Shown: positions 11,980 through 24,430 of the stretch, piece after piece
Numbering within the stretch: the first letter of the stretch is position 1
How the letters are laid out: every line of letters begins with the position of its first letter
Assembly: GCA_973895155.1 (NCBI GenBank)
Contig: OZ316893.1
Location: 14,074,001 to 14,138,000, forward strand
DNA: 64,000 nucleotides
DNA from: Marsupella aquatica
Taxonomy: Eukaryota > Marchantiophyta
Reading direction: 5' to 3'
Program-made: the position numbers and the translations under genes
Notes under the pieces: model-generated
Told to the model about the DNA's origin: nothing
Databases searched by the model: none
What the model saw: the letters and a program-made list of their open reading frames with translations, nothing else

Positions 11980-12323
11980 TGTTAGATATTGCTCTAGTCT
12001 TGTGACTCTTGTGCTAACCATAGTTAGGCTAACTCGGGTTAGGACTTAGCTAATGTTAGCGGTAGTGCTGTTGTGTATATAGCCAGGGCTGATGCCAGAC
12101 CCTGGTGGAACTTAGGCTCATTGTTACGGAGCTAGTTGAGAGATAGGGAGAGCTTGTGCCGTGGATGCTTGGTATGGCCGGTCGGCCTAGAGTGCAGTAA
12201 AGCTCTTGTGTGTTCCCGTGGATGTAGCCTCATGTGGAGGTGAACCACGTATCTCTCTGTGTCGACTATTATGCGTTGGATGGTTCATGGGCTTGCCGTT
12301 ACGAATGTCGTTCATGCTCAACA
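11980..12323 (+). repeat. Copia 5' LTR
   Basis: This 344-bp LTR runs from TGTTAGATATTGC to GCTCAACA. A TATA-like GTGTATATAGCC lies near 12075, consistent with the U3/R promoter. It is nearly identical to 18274-18617. Confidence 0.95.
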
Positions 12324-12325
12324 AG

Positions 12326-12337
12326 TGGTATCAGAGC
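12326..12337 (+). other. Primer-binding site for initiator tRNA-Met
   Basis: TGGTATCAGAGC starts two bases after the 5' LTR. This is the standard complement of the 3' end of plant initiator methionine tRNA used by most Copia elements to prime minus-strand synthesis. Confidence 0.9.
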
Positions 12338-13806
12338 ATGCCTGGGAGGTGACGAGGTTTTTCCAGCGTTCATTGTCGATGGTACATTCGGAGTTTCATC
12401 GCATGAAACTCAAATGTATGTGGTTGTGCGGATAGGTTAGTGAGAGGGCTTTCTAACGGTGGTTAGAACTCGTTGATCTGTATCCGTGGTGCGGAGGATT
12501 TGATGTTTGCGTCGTTCAGGGTTTATTCGTGTTCGACGGTATTTCGGGGGAGAAACCAGAGATCGTTTCTTCAACGGTGTGAGCTGTGCGGTGTGCGGGG
12601 TGTCGCATGTGATAGTTCAAGTTGAAGGTTGGAGCGTGCTGATCGTTTTGGTATCTAGTTTGCTGACGTTTGCAGAACGAGTGCGTCGTGACGAGTGAAG
12701 GAGGCGTTCTGGTTTTTTGACAAGCTATGGTGCTTGTTTTTCCCTGAACCGGATTACTCGTTGTGACGCTTGACTTGGAGGAAGAAACACGAAGTGTTGA
12801 GGCTCAATGGAGAGATCGTGGCGAGATGGTCATTTTGAGTTCGGGATTGGCACTTGACGCGGAGTGAAGGCGACGCAACTGAAGTTCTTTCTCTGGTGGA
12901 GCTTCAGACGTGCCGGTGCAATTTGGAAACATTTTCATGTCGGCGGTCATCACTTTTCTCATTGGAAACCAAAGCGGAGGCGGCTGAGGTTTGTAACACG
13001 GCCTTTGTGTCATTTTGGGCACATTTTTAAGGTTAGTTTAGGGCATTTTTTGCCCCAATACGGCCCCAATACCCGACAAACCAGGTTTGCCATACGCCCC
13101 GGCGTGCACACCGGCCTCCCACACCCCTTTAAGCATGAAAACGTGCTTTTTGGGGCCCAAATACGGCCAAAAACGCCCATATACGGCCCAAATATGCAAA
13201 AATACGCACATTTTGACCCCTTTAAACTCGTTTTTTCATGTTTTTTGTTGTTTATATGCGATTCTGGCCGCGAATACCCGCGCCTTTGCCAGGGGCTTTA
13301 AGACCCCTTTAGAGTGTGTTTTTTCTGAATTTTTTTTCTCTCCTCCTCCTCATTGGTTGTGCCTCATCCCGGGCCCTGTGACCCTCCGTTTTAACTGCTC
13401 CGACAGGGGGAACGGCCCTATTGGACTGTGCGGGAATATTCCCAAAAAAACAAAGAGCTGTTTTTTGGCCGTTCGACAAAGATTCCATCCGCCGAACGGT
13501 AACTTTTTTAGTTCTTTTTCGGCAAGGACGTTGCCATTGGAGTTAGCAACGCGCGCACCGATCACATCGCGATTCCGATGATGGGTTGTACTTGGTATTT
13601 TGGTTATTCTCCGAGGTGGTCAAAACGGGGGAGTTTCCCAAGGTTTTACCCACCCCGACCGAAATTTGAATAACTTTTCCGTCGAATTTTGATTTTGATT
13701 TTGGCTTTCAGTATTGGACTCCTAGCTTCGTGGGCTACGCGGCGGTGTTGAGTTTTGAGTTTTATGAGAAGTTTCAAAAAAAAATGTTTTTTCGTGATTG
13801 TTTCAT
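12338..13806 (+). other. Long untranslated leader of the Copia element
   Basis: About 1.47 kb separate the primer site from the gag ATG at 13807. No long open frame in the gag frame is present. A stretch near 13040-13220 has recurring ATACGGCC and AATACGC words. Leaders in Copia elements are usually far shorter, so this may hold packaging or regulatory signals, or captured sequence. Confidence 0.6.
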
Positions 13807-14862
13807 ATGAGTGACTCGGAGGATACTGGAAGAATTGGCGTCAGTGGAGCTTCAGGATTGCGACGATCAGACGGTGAGTCTGAGGAGGAGCTGCTACCGT
13901 TTGAAGAGGAACTAGTGACACCGGTACGATCACCGGTGCGGTGTGCAGTGGAGGAAGTTGTGTTACTACCAGAGCTGTCGGTAGTAGGGAAGAAGAGGGA
14001 GATGGCTAGATTCGGAGGAGTAAAGTTTGAGGTGGAGAAGTACGATGGTCGTACTGACTACTTGCTGTGGGAGAAGCAAGTGAAGGGTGTTCTACGGGCC
14101 ATGGGCTTAGCTCATCTGCTCTCTTTGCGAGAGCAGTATGATGGAGAGGAGGAGATTTCTTTGAGACAGTGGAGACAGTAGCAGGTGATTGCTGTCAATG
14201 CAGTGATGCTATATCTCAAGCCGCACATCATCAAGCAGCTGGATGATTATGCGGATTGCACGTCACTGATCAAGGCTCTAAGAGAGAAGTACTATCGGGA
14301 AGATGCGTCAGACCGGCTGTACAAGAAGTCTCTCTTGATGAGCCTTAGGCTCAAGGAAGGAAGCAAGATGCAGGATCACCTGGATGAATTTGACAGTCTA
14401 GCGGTGGATCTGTCCAACTTGGGAAAAGGAGTTGAAGATGAGGATAAGGCCTTGCTTCTGCTAAGCTCCTTATCGCCGTCTTATCAGGGCTTGAAACAGG
14501 TGCTCTTGTACAGAGATTTGAAGTCCATTTCGTATAATGAGGTGGTGAGCTCATTACTGTCTGATGATGCTCAGAAGAAGCTGGGTCAATCATAGACAAC
14601 ATCTTCTTCTAGCACTGCGCTGAATGTGAACAGGGGAAGAGCAACGCAGCGCACGAATGGGCAGAACAGGTTTAGATCTACATCATGGGGGAGATCTAAA
14701 TCCAGAGGGAAATCGCAAGAGAGAAAGCCTCTTGCATGTTGGAATTGTGGCAAGCCTGGCCACATGAAAAGGGATTATCGACTAAAGGTCCCTACTGCCT
14801 CTGCTAATGCGGCATCAAGCTCACATGAGGTAGATTTACTCGATGGTAATGACATATTGTGA
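13807..14862 (+). pseudogene. Copia gag region with zinc knuckle, broken by stops
   Basis: The frame starts at the ATG at 13807 (MSDSEDTGRIG) and continues in one phase through stops at 14179-14181 (TAG), 14593-14595 (TAG) and 14860-14862 (TGA). It includes the Copia gag-type stretch KYDGRTDYLLWEKQVKGVLR and DHLDEFDSLAVDL. The nucleocapsid knuckle near 14737-14780 reads CWNCGKPGHMKRDY: the CCHC pattern is kept except that the last Cys is Tyr (TAT), a single G-to-A change from TGT. Both TAG stops fit C-to-T changes of Gln codons. The product would package element RNA into particles if intact. Confidence 0.85.
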
Positions 14863-16368
14863 TGTCAAGGTTATGCTCTCAACGTAGTGTCAAATCCAGG
14901 TAGTGATGACTGGATTCTAGATAGTGCATGTACTTTTCACATTTGCTCTAGGAGAGATTGTTTCAGTTCTTACACGGTTTCCAACGGGTCAGTGTTGATG
15001 GGAAATGGAATCCCATGTCAAGTTGTTGGACTTGGATCTGTAAGATTTCAGATGTTTGATGGTGTTGTGAGAACGTTGAGGAATGTGAGACATATTCCCA
15101 GCATGATGAAAAATCTCATTTCACTTGGAGTTTTAGAAGCAAATGGCCATCACTGGAGCTCTGCTAATGGCATCCTTCAGGTTTCAACTGGTACTAAAGT
15201 TGTATTGAAGGGAAAGAGACATAGCAATCTATATGTTTTGGAGGGCAGTGTAGTTTGTGATGAAGCCAATGTAACCTTATCTCATGAGGAGACGGCCCGG
15301 CCGTGGCACTTCCGTTTGGGCTACATGAGTGAAAAAGGTTTGGTTATTCTTCAGAAGAAAGGATTACTTTCTAATTTGCAATCTTGTAAGTTTGAATTTT
15401 GTGAGCACTGTGTGCTAGGGAAGCAGCACAGGAAACCCTTCGGAGTTGGAACTCACACCAGCAAGGAGGTACTTGAGTATGTACATAGTGATGTGTGGGG
15501 TCCAACCCCTACTCCCTCACATTCTGGATGGTTATACTATGTCACGTTCATAGATGATTACTCAAGGTATGTGTGGATATACTTTCTACACAATAAGTCT
15601 GATGTTTTTGCCACTTTTAAGGAATGGAAAGCCCAAGTTGAGAATCAGACTGGTAATAAGGTGAGATATCTTTGATCAGATAACGGCGATGAATACAGTT
15701 CCGGGGAATTTGGAAAGTATTGTAAGGAGCAGGGGATTACCCGCCATCTCACAACAAGTTACACTCCTCAACATAATGGTGTTTCTGAGAGACTCAACCG
15801 AACACTATTGGACCGCTCGAGGAGTATGTTAAGTCAATCATGCTTACCACATGAGTTTTGGGCTGAAGCTGTCAACACTGCAGCTTATTTGGTAAATTTT
15901 TCTCCATCCAGCTCTATTGGATTCAAGACGCCATTTGAAATGAGGTACGGGCGTCCAGCAGATTACTCACATCTGAGGATTTTTGGATGTGATGCTTATG
16001 TGCTTACACCTTCCCATCTTCAATCCAAGCTGGAGTCCAAGTCGAAGAAGTGCATTTCCTTGGTTATCAGAAAGGTGTGAAGGGTTATAGGTTATGGGAT
16101 CCAGTAAACCTGTAAGCTAATTGTCAGTAGAGATGTGTCCTTTAATGAATCTAGATCATCAAAGGAGGGGGAGAGTTCTCAGGACTCCCATATTGACAAG
16201 GGGAAATCTCCCATCCCGGACCGAATTGAGGGGGAGATTAGTCATGATGCAGTTCATAACAAGAGAGATGGAGAAGCTTCGGGCTTGGAGCTGGTTCCTG
16301 TGATGGAACAAGAGGAGAAAATTGTTATTGGGGTACCTCAAATTCAACCAGCAGCAGCAATAGATTAG
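14863..16368 (+). pseudogene. Copia protease and integrase region, broken
   Basis: In the same phase as gag, the protease motif DWILDSACTFHIC (catalytic DSA) lies near 14910. Integrase follows with its zinc-binding H and C residues (HFRLGYMSEKG ... CEHCVLGKQHRKPF) and the DDE core: HSDVWGPT, a stop-interrupted SDNGDEYS, and PQHNGVSERLNRTL. The TGA at 15673-15675 stands where the family has Arg (CGA-to-TGA). Near 16050 one base appears to be missing, shifting the KCIFLGY-like motif, and near 16110 the frame shifts back before DVSFNES. A TAG at 16366-16368 closes the frame. Intact, it would mature the polyprotein and insert the cDNA. Confidence 0.88.
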
Positions 16369-18070
16369 CCTGAGTCATCTACTAGAAGAACTTCCAATCG
16401 TTCTACTAGAGCTCCTACCAGGTATGGTCAATGGGCAGACTCATCTAAGCTAGATGATATTGACATTGCACCTGATGAAGATGATATTGGAAGAAGGAGA
16501 GCCTTCTTCGTATAGTGAGGCTTGTGCTTCAGAGCGGAAGCATGAGTGGAATGCAGCAATGCAGAGGGAGTTGAAATCTTTGAGTGACAACAAGACATGG
16601 GAGCTGGTGGAGCTTCCAAGAGGTCAGCAAGTGGTGGACAACAAGTGGATTTACAAGTTGAAGGATAGTCCTTTAGAGGGTGGAGACAAGATCTACAAGG
16701 CAAGGCTTGTTGCCAAGGGATTCACTCAGGAGAAAGGAGTGGATTACAATGAGGTCTTTTCACCGGTTGCTAAATATTTCACAATTCGGATCTTGTGTCA
16801 GCTTGTTGTGTTTTTTAATCTGGTGATGGATCAGATGGATGTTGTTATTGCTTTTCTCTATGGCAACTTGGAAGAGATGATCTTCATGAGACAGCCACTA
16901 GGCTTTATGAAGAAGGGCCAAGAGAACTTAGTTTGCAGATTGCTCAAGTCCTTGTATGGATTGAAGCAGTCTCCCAGACAATGGAACAAGCGGTTTGATG
17001 ATTTCATGCTTGCTCAAGGTTTTACAAGGATGGTGTATGATCCTTGTGTGTATACGAAATCAGTCAAGAATGATGTATTTGGTTTTATCATTCTGGTGAT
17101 CTATGTGGATGACATGCTGATTGTGGCTAAAGATCAATCTGAGGTTGACAGTCTCAAGGCAAAATTGAGTGTTGAATTCAGGATGAAGGATCTTGGTAAG
17201 GCCAAGAGGATCTTAGGTATGGAGATTTTTAGGAACTCTGAGACTAGACAGTTGTGCTTGATTCAAGGCCAGTATGCGAGGAAAGTACTTGCACGATTCA
17301 GCATGGAAAACTGTAAGCCAGTGAGTATTCCTTTAGCTTCACATTTCAAGTTATCATCGGCTTTCTCTCATACGGATGCTGTGGAGAAAGGTCTGATGGC
17401 TAAGATTCCTTATGAGAAGGCAGTAGACAGTCTGATGTATTTGATGACTTGTACTAGGCCTGACTTGGCCCTAGCGATGGGCAAGGTTAGCAGATTCATG
17501 TCAAATCCAGGGAAGATACATTGGGAAGCTGTGAAGTGGATTCTCAGGTATCTGAAGGGAACACAGGATTATGGATTACTATTTGATAACAGATCAAATA
17601 GAACGTTAGTTGGCTATGTAGATTCTGACTATGGAGGCTGTCTGGATACAAGGAGATCTACAACTAGGTTTGTATACACTCTTGGAGAAGGATGTATCAG
17701 TTGGAAATCTACCTTGCAGAAGTGCATATCTCAGTCTACTACAGAAGCAGAGTATGTTGCAGCAGTAGAAGCTACAAAGGAAACAATTTGGTTGGATAAG
17801 TTGATCGCAGAGATGGGTTTAGAGCATGGAAAAATGACTCTAAACTGTGATAGTCAGAGTACTCTTCACTTGGCTACTAACCAGGTGATGGATAGCAGGG
17901 TGAAGCACATTGATATTAGGTATCATTTCATCAGGCAAGTAGTGTCTGATAAAACTTTTGAGCTAGTCAAGATTGATGGAAAGCTCAATCCTGCTAATGC
18001 TTTTACCAAAGTGATTCCTTTGGAGAGTTTCTCAAGACACCGTGCTACTTTGCAGGTTTTGCAATTGTAG
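16369..18070 (+). pseudogene. Copia reverse transcriptase and RNase H
   Basis: An open frame of 538 codons ends with TAG at 18070. It carries EWNAAMQRELKSL, KARLVAKGFTQ, YGLKQSPRQW and the catalytic YVDDM (about residue 217, near 17102). RNase H follows with GYVDSDYGGCLDTRRSTT, TEAEYVA and HIDIRYHFIR. This is the least damaged part of the element. It lies in a different phase from the upstream frame; an extra G near 16490 (in GATATTGGAAGAAGG) explains the shift. It would copy element RNA to DNA, but without the upstream frame it cannot be translated as part of a polyprotein. Confidence 0.92.
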
Positions 18071-18251
18071 TGCAAGTAGAGTTATTTAGAAATGTGTGAC
18101 TATTTGTATATGGATTACTCCTGTTAGGCTACGGCTTAGTTCTAGTTAACCCTTAGTTAACCCTTGTGGTTTTTAGGGGGAGACCTGGTTTGGTGATTGT
18201 CTAGAACTTCCCGTTGAGGATTCCATATGGTAGCATTTAGTCCAGTCCCCA

Positions 18252-18273
18252 AGACAAGAGTCAAGGGGGAGTT
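18252..18273 (+). other. Polypurine tract
   Basis: AAGAGTCAAGGGGGAG lies directly before the 3' LTR. It is the expected plus-strand primer of a Copia element. Confidence 0.85.
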
Positions 18274-18617
18274 TGTTAGATATTGCTCTAGTCTTGTGAC
18301 TCTTGTGTTAACCATAGTTAGGCTAACTCGGGTTAGGACTTAGCTAATGTTAGCGGTAGTGCTGTTGTGTATATAGCCAGGGCTGATGCCAGACCCTGGT
18401 GGAACTTAGGCTCATTGTTATGGAGCTAGTTGAGAGATAGGGAGAGCTTGTGCCGTGGATGCTTGGTATGGCCGGTCGGCCTAGAGTGCAGTAAAGCTCT
18501 TGTGTGTTCCCGTGGACGTAGCCTCATGTGAAGGTGAACCACATATCTCTCTGTGTCGACTATTGTGCGTTGGATGGTTCATGGGCTTGCCGTTACGAAT
18601 GTCGTCTATGCTCAACA
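18274..18617 (+). repeat. Copia 3' LTR
   Basis: It is the same length as the 5' LTR with about eight substitutions by eye, mostly transitions. GGCTT follows immediately as the right target duplication. Confidence 0.95.
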
Positions 18618-19053
18618 GGCTTGTACCACATTTTGATACTCCATGGGAGTTTTGGGCTTGTAGCTTGATGATTACAACTCCTAAAATAATTTTAGTTTTT
18701 CACCTGCAATGCAACTTCAGAAGGAGGCGACAAAAAAACACAAGTCCTAATATTTCATGTTAACATAAAACTAATGAAAATCAATCTAATAGAATTTACC
18801 CCTTTGCATTCCATGATAAATCGGATGATAAATAACTCCATCAAAATGGCCAAAATTCAATGTCACTCTTGATGGAAGTGAAGCTAACCTACTCCTATGA
18901 CACATCACCAAAACTAAAAAATATTTGAATTTATGAACATCAAGTTATTACAATTAAGCTCAAATTTTAGGAAGTGTAACCTGGGGGGTTTCAAAAGATC
19001 AATGAATTGTGGTCCATGGGAGCATCATTTTAGTATCCATGCATTTTTGTAAG

Positions 19054-20132
19054 CAGCTTTTTAGTAACCTGTCCCCCTAAATGCCCTAATTCACTATCAA
19101 GTCCCCAAAATGAATGTATTTGTCAGCCTGTCCCCCTTCCCGTATATGGGTTAACAGTAACTCAATACTAGGTTATCGCTTCCACGTGGCAAGGCACAAG
19201 TGGCCAAGACTTTACCAGACAGGATCCCTGGTCGCTTCCTCCCCACTCCCCATCATGAAGCACATTGGGCAGGCCCAGGACCAGGCAAAAAGGTCTCTTT
19301 GTGCCTGAAAGTCCCCTCACAAGCCGCAATACTTTTGCCCCATACTTTCTGAACAGAAAAATGCGACTATTCTGCGTTTTGTGCATGCCCTCATTTTTTA
19401 CCCAAAAAAATACTCAAATATATCTGCACACATTTCCCTCGGTAGTACCCTGCCATCTTTGGTTCATATTGCAATTAATCTTTGTGTTGGCTTAGGGCGA
19501 CCTTCATGCTGGCTGAAGGGGATGCAGCAGCGACTGAGTGCTGGCTGAGGGCTATATACGCAGCAGCAGCAATTGAGTGCTGGCCGAGGGCAACACAGCA
19601 GCCATAGCTCGGTGCAGCACGGACAGCAGCTCTTCAGGCAACATAAAATGATTCATTATCAACAAAAAAATGAGAACTGTTGCCTCCCAATTTTTTGGTC
19701 TCACATTGTTAGTGTGAGACGGCATGGCTGCTGAAGACATTGTGCAAGTCAAAATGGCTGTACAGTTCTGCTGCTAGCCTGAAGAGGTGCAAGATCTCTT
19801 GATAGTGCATTCTAGGATAGTTTCATTTCAGAAAATGTGGGGAATGAAAAGTATGGGGGATTCATGGGGGAACATTCAGGCACAGTGACTTTTTTCCTGG
19901 TCTCGGACCTGCCTGATGTACTCTGCGGTGGGGAATGGGGAGGTACTGACCGGGGATCCTGCCTGGCAAAGTCTCAGCCACTCGTGCCTTGCCATCTGGC
20001 AGTGGTGACCCAGTATTGCGTTACTGCTAACCCATATACGGGAAAGGGGCCAGGCTAATAAATACATTTGTTTTGGGGACTACTGTAGATAGTGAATTTG
20101 GGCATTTAGGGGGGCAGGTTACTAAAAAGCTG
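19054..20132. mobile_element. DNA transposon with terminal inverted repeats of about 270 bp
   Basis: The left arm starts CAGCTTTTTAGTAACCTG at 19054 and runs to about 19330. The right arm (about 19865-20132) is its reverse complement, ending CAGGTTACTAAAAAGCTG. Further matches include CTAAATGCCC, ATTCACTAT, GTATATGGGTTA, CAGGATCC and CCAGG. Because of this symmetry the same peptide pattern appears on both strands, which is not a gene. The middle (about 19490-19640) has repeated TGCTGGC(T/C)GAGGGC and GCAGCAGC words. No transposase is present, so it is non-autonomous. Flanks TTTTGTAAG and TTTTGTTAA may be a degraded target duplication. Confidence 0.8.
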
Positions 20133-20849
20133 TTTTGTTAAATAACCTTAAACATCAAAATACAAAAACTGACACAGCATATAGCCGCCTGAAATCAGTC
20201 CCTCGTTAATTTGAACAAAACAAAATGTACATATATAAGTCCCCAGTGAATCTACTTTCATACTCACAAGATAATAATTAGTATGGCATGCTACGGTAGT
20301 AAGCATGTAGTCAGATATTTTGTTTCCAATTTAAATGATACTTTTTTCTGGTTTTATTGAAAACTATTTTACAACAGCAATTTAGTGGTATCTAAAGAGC
20401 ATAAGGAGGTCTCCACTGTGGAACCCATTCACAAAATTCACAGCATCCTAGCTCAATATCTTGTGCAATGCACAGCTGACGTTGTTGCACAAAAGATATT
20501 GTTGCATAAAAGATATAGTTGTGAAAAAAATGCAAAATTAAAATTATGTCTTTGTGCAAGAGATATTGTGTAAAAAAGATGTTATGCAAAAGATGCTATT
20601 ATATAAGATTTTGTTTTCTAAACTAAGAGATCGTTTCACAAAAGCAGTGTTGCAATCTTTAGAATTTCATTGGGTGAAGGACATCCTTGCATAAAAAGAT
20701 GTTCTGTAAAAAATGTGAAACCAAAGCCGGGATGGACTGGAAGGTTGTCTGCCGTCATCCCCAATCCCATGGACTGTGACACATAAACCGAGCATTGTAC
20801 ACCTAATGATGAGAAAATCTAGGTAATAAATTTTCTCCTTAACTGTTTA
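20133..20849. other. AT-rich intergenic DNA
   Basis: No gene was found. Around 20460-20600 words such as AAAAGATATTGTT and AAAAGATGTT recur, resembling the larger array at 34240-34915. Confidence 0.4.
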
Positions 20850-21720
20850 CCTACATTTCAATTAGGAAACTATGTGCACCTAAAAGTGAACTGAAAACAT
20901 GCATGGAATGAAACATGTATTTGAGACCTCCGCGGCGGCAAAGTATTTGAAGTGCTTATTGTAACAAGAGCAATGCTCTCTGAAAATAGTATTTCTCAAC
21001 AATACCCTCTTAGATGAAAATCTGAGGTAGCTTTGCTGCAGCAAAAAAATAAGACAACCCCCCTTCTTAGCACAAGAGCAACACTCTATGGAAAATAAGG
21101 TTGCATCTCAAGAGCAATGCTCTATGAAAAAAAACCAAGATTTTCTACCACTTTTCTTAGTGAAAATTGTTATATATATTGGTTCACGGGTGATTGTGTT
21201 GCTTGTTTCCCCCTTTTGTGGGATTCTTACAATCTATTATAAACATAAAACATTCTTGAGGAAAAAATTGAGTTATTTTTGCTTTTGCTCATTGAACAAA
21301 CAACTTGAGGCACTATGAGTAAATTGTGAAGTTAGAGCTTAGTCTACACATAATTTGATTTACCATAATAGCCACCTAAGGCCTACAAATACCTAAACAT
21401 ACATTACATATTTTACTTTTTTATACCTAAACATACCTTACATATTAACTTTTTTTATTGAACTCTAAAAAAATGGTTAAAGTGACTCGCTTGAGGGAAA
21501 AGAATATTAAGAGAATACATCGAAGATCTGCCTGATACATGATACCTTTGGACAAAACTGGACAGAGGTGGTGCTTTGACTCTTTGACAAGGTACTTTTG
21601 AACAGAAAGTGATGATTTGATTGTATTTTTGGACACAAGCCTAGAAAATAATATCCAAACATATCTGTGTTTGAGTCAAGTCCATCCAAGTGGTTTGTCC
21701 ATGAGAGCTTCATAGGCAAC
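20850..21720 (+). repeat. Diverged dispersed repeat, copy 2
   Basis: This partner of 10850-11910 has the same order of short matches and the same orientation. The motif AAGAGCAATGCTCT recurs three times here (about 20962, 21070, 21108). Confidence 0.5.
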
Positions 21721-24200
21721 ATATCAGACTTTCCTGGCTTTAAGTTCAAAAAATGTACTCTAATTAGTAAATAATAAATTAGCTTTAAAGAGAATACAAT
21801 GTACAAAGAACAAAAACATAGTCATACTGAAAAGCAAAGGGAATGTACATGACAAAGTTTATATTCATTTCTGTATAGAACTACTGTACATACTCAAATG
21901 GAAGGGGGAAGCGGGAGTACCTGCATGGGAGGGGGGCAAGGATCCAGGAGGGTTTTTGTCCTCTTGGATCACTGCCCCTCCCACCTTTCCTGTTGATGCA
22001 CAGGAGAGACGGGCCTAGAATCAAGCCTCGTCCTCCCCCTTTCTCTAGCCTCCCACTCCTTATTTTGCTTCCTAGTCTTTCCTTGGCACAGCAAATTTGT
22101 AAAAGAACCATGCTAAAACACCGTGACAAGACTATTTATTGTAGTAGTGCAAAAGTCTCATCATTTTGGCTGTCTGGGTTGTTGTTGTTATAAAAATGTT
22201 AATATCACTGACATTATTGTTAAAGCATTGTTGTTGGAGAGGCCGAGAGGGTGAAGGGTAAAGTACGGGAGATGCAAGATGGGTGATAGCTAGTGATCAC
22301 CACATTGCGGAGTCCAAACAGGTGACGCAATATGAGGGAATCTTTTCGTTTTCATTTTAATGAATTAATGTATTTTCCAAGTTTTAGAATTTTAGAATTG
22401 GTCCTTTCAATTTTATTTTTAAATAATCTTCTTATTATGGGCAGGTATTGAGCAGGTCTGCGGCAGCTTGAGTATGTATCTGAGATAGGAGAGTGTCTTG
22501 GTGGATCTAGTGGTGCCTAAATTTTTATTTTTTTAATGAAGGACCAGGTTTACCTCTGACTTTTCTCATTTTCAAAACAGACGATGGACACTTTTTGGCA
22601 GGAAAGGGAATTAAAGTGTTTGATAGGACATTATAAAGAGAGAAGGCAGAATAACAACTGTCAGAAGTCAATTTAACCAAAATCACAGAATTGATTCATT
22701 GAGGCTAGATGTGTCCCTACTACATTCATTAGCAAAAATTAGTTTGTGGACCCCATCTGCTTTTATTCGATTGAGATTGAATTGGAGCGCACTGCACAGG
22801 GCCCTCCTATGGTGAATCCGAAGTCAACAATGTTATTGCAGCAGCAAACAAACGCCAGTTCCACCTCCTTAAATGTAACCTCTTCCATTTTCTTGTGAAC
22901 TTACTGTATTTCGGTCTGCTGTCTAGCTTGTCTCCTGCATTCATCCATTCTTTAGTCATCTTGAGGCACAGTTTCCTGTTTGTAATGGTCAAAATTTCTG
23001 AACCTAATGTGCAGGACTTCTGCTTCGTAGAGAAAGGCAGGGACGTCGTCAGCATTGTGTGCCGCTGTCGTGGGTCACCAAATGTGTCTTGCATCTAAAT
23101 TGTAATAGTAATTTCCCCTGTTCAGTGTACCGCAGATTACTTAGAAACAGAACAGTCCCTTTCGTTCCTTCAAAGCTATACAACTGATCTGGTTAAATAT
23201 CGAATCTTCTCCACTACAACGGCTTTCGAGGCGTGGTATACCTCACTAGTATCCTGCGCTATACTTTTGGCATCGAACGAAGCGCCTAGAAGTCCTTTAC
23301 GTCCCAATCCAACCGCATACATACCTCTTTCACCTTTCCACGATTGTTGTAAGATGGTTTCGGAAAACCATCTTGGGCAAAGAAATTCTCTTCATCCTGT
23401 ATTAGAGGGCATTTCATATGAGTCAAGATGAGTACAATATCTTTCACAATCGCCTAGAAACAACTGAAGGTCATAGAATTATGATCAGTACAGTGTTGCA
23501 CTAGAGCGAGCAAAATTTTTGAATCTCATTATGATTTCTTAGGAAACTGGTAACTCACATTCTCGTTGGCGGTTATTGACAATCAGACGGAACGCCAATC
23601 ATAATTCCATACATTGACTTCCAATCATAATTATGTATGGAATGTTTTCAGAGAGTGTTGAAAGTGAGAAATGATAACCCTTAGACTATCGACACACTTT
23701 CGAGAGGAATGCGTAGAGTTGGCCCGAATCGAGAAGGCAAGAAGACAAGTAGATAGAATTATGATTGGCGTAAGCAGTGCAACTAACAGAAACGCAGTCA
23801 AGCTTTGCACTTTCTGCACTCGTTCGGGAGGTTAGTTTGGAAGGTTACCTTCTGCCACTGCGGGATTCTTAACTGCCATGCTATGTTGTTTCATTTGATT
23901 AGTTACTTATTACTTAGTTATAGAATTGAACCACAATTCACAAAAAAGGTGGGCAGTTTGTTACTCGCGGTAAATAAAACTGAAATGCAGGCCTACTCAG
24001 GGTAGATGAAACAGTTATTTTTGATTACTTTTTAATGAACATTTACGGCATGACATCCTCAATTTTACCAAAATCCTGCCGCAAACACAAATGTTGGCAT
24101 AATTTCATTGTGGAAACCAATCCGTTCCTGTTTGTAGTGCGCCATGATGATGTGGTGCGCTGTGGAGTCAGGAATTTTGGAAGGGACCTCTAGTGGGGTC
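21721..24200. other. Intergenic, no gene recognised
   Basis: Short frames on both strands near 22807-23098 have no recognisable motif. Near 23600-23640 AATCATAATT is repeated with an inverted pair ATTCCATACAT and ATGTATGGAAT. Nothing else stands out. Confidence 0.35.
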
Positions 24201-24229
24201 CAAAATTAGCTTCCAAGAGGAACTTTGGT

Positions 24230-24430
24230 TTATTGTTACTGAGACATCTAAGTGATTGTAGAGAAAGCTTAGTATGTGGAGAGTGATGTGGTATTGCCAA
24301 TGGGTCTATGGTTCACTAAAGTCCCGGCTAAAGTTCTGTTATGTGTTCCCATGACCGTCCTCTCTCGTGCAGGGTCTTGTGAGGTGAATGACATACATAT
24401 CTCCTGTGTTAACTACTTGTGTATGAGTAA
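24230..24430 (+). repeat. Decayed LTR fragment related to the Copia LTR
   Basis: The ordered words TGTGTTCCCATGACCG, GTGAGGTGAATGACATACATATCTC and GTGTTAACTACTTGTG (shown here piecewise) parallel the Copia LTR 3' part, which reads TGTGTTCCCGTGGACG, AGGTGAACCACATATCTC and TGTGTCGACTATTGTG. The upstream CACTAAAGTCCCGGCTAAAG parallels the LTR's GTGCAGTAAAGCTC. Similarity is low and judged by eye. Confidence 0.4.

Larger units (their letters stand above)
11980..18617 (+). mobile_element. Full-length LTR/Copia retrotransposon, coding region decayed
   Basis: Two 344-bp LTRs (11980-12323 and 18274-18617) begin TGTTAG and end CAACA. They are flanked by the 5-bp target duplication GGCTT (11975-11979 and 18618-18622). 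The order inside is primer-binding site, long leader, gag with zinc knuckle, protease, integrase, reverse transcriptase and RNase H, then polypurine tract; integrase before reverse transcriptase defines the Copia superfamily. By eye the LTRs differ at about eight sites, so the insertion is not brand new. Multiple in-frame stops and about three frameshifts make it non-autonomous today. Confidence 0.95.

Noticed and set aside
12864-13581. Overlapping frames of 145 and 164 codons in the Copia leader
   Set aside because: They are not in the gag frame, have no retroviral motif, and read through repeated ATACGGCC words. Kept as leader sequence.
19114-20067. Similar peptides of about 64 residues on opposite strands (19114-19308 + and 19876-20067 -)
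   Set aside because: They are the two arms of one terminal inverted repeat, so the resemblance is structural and not evidence of a gene family.
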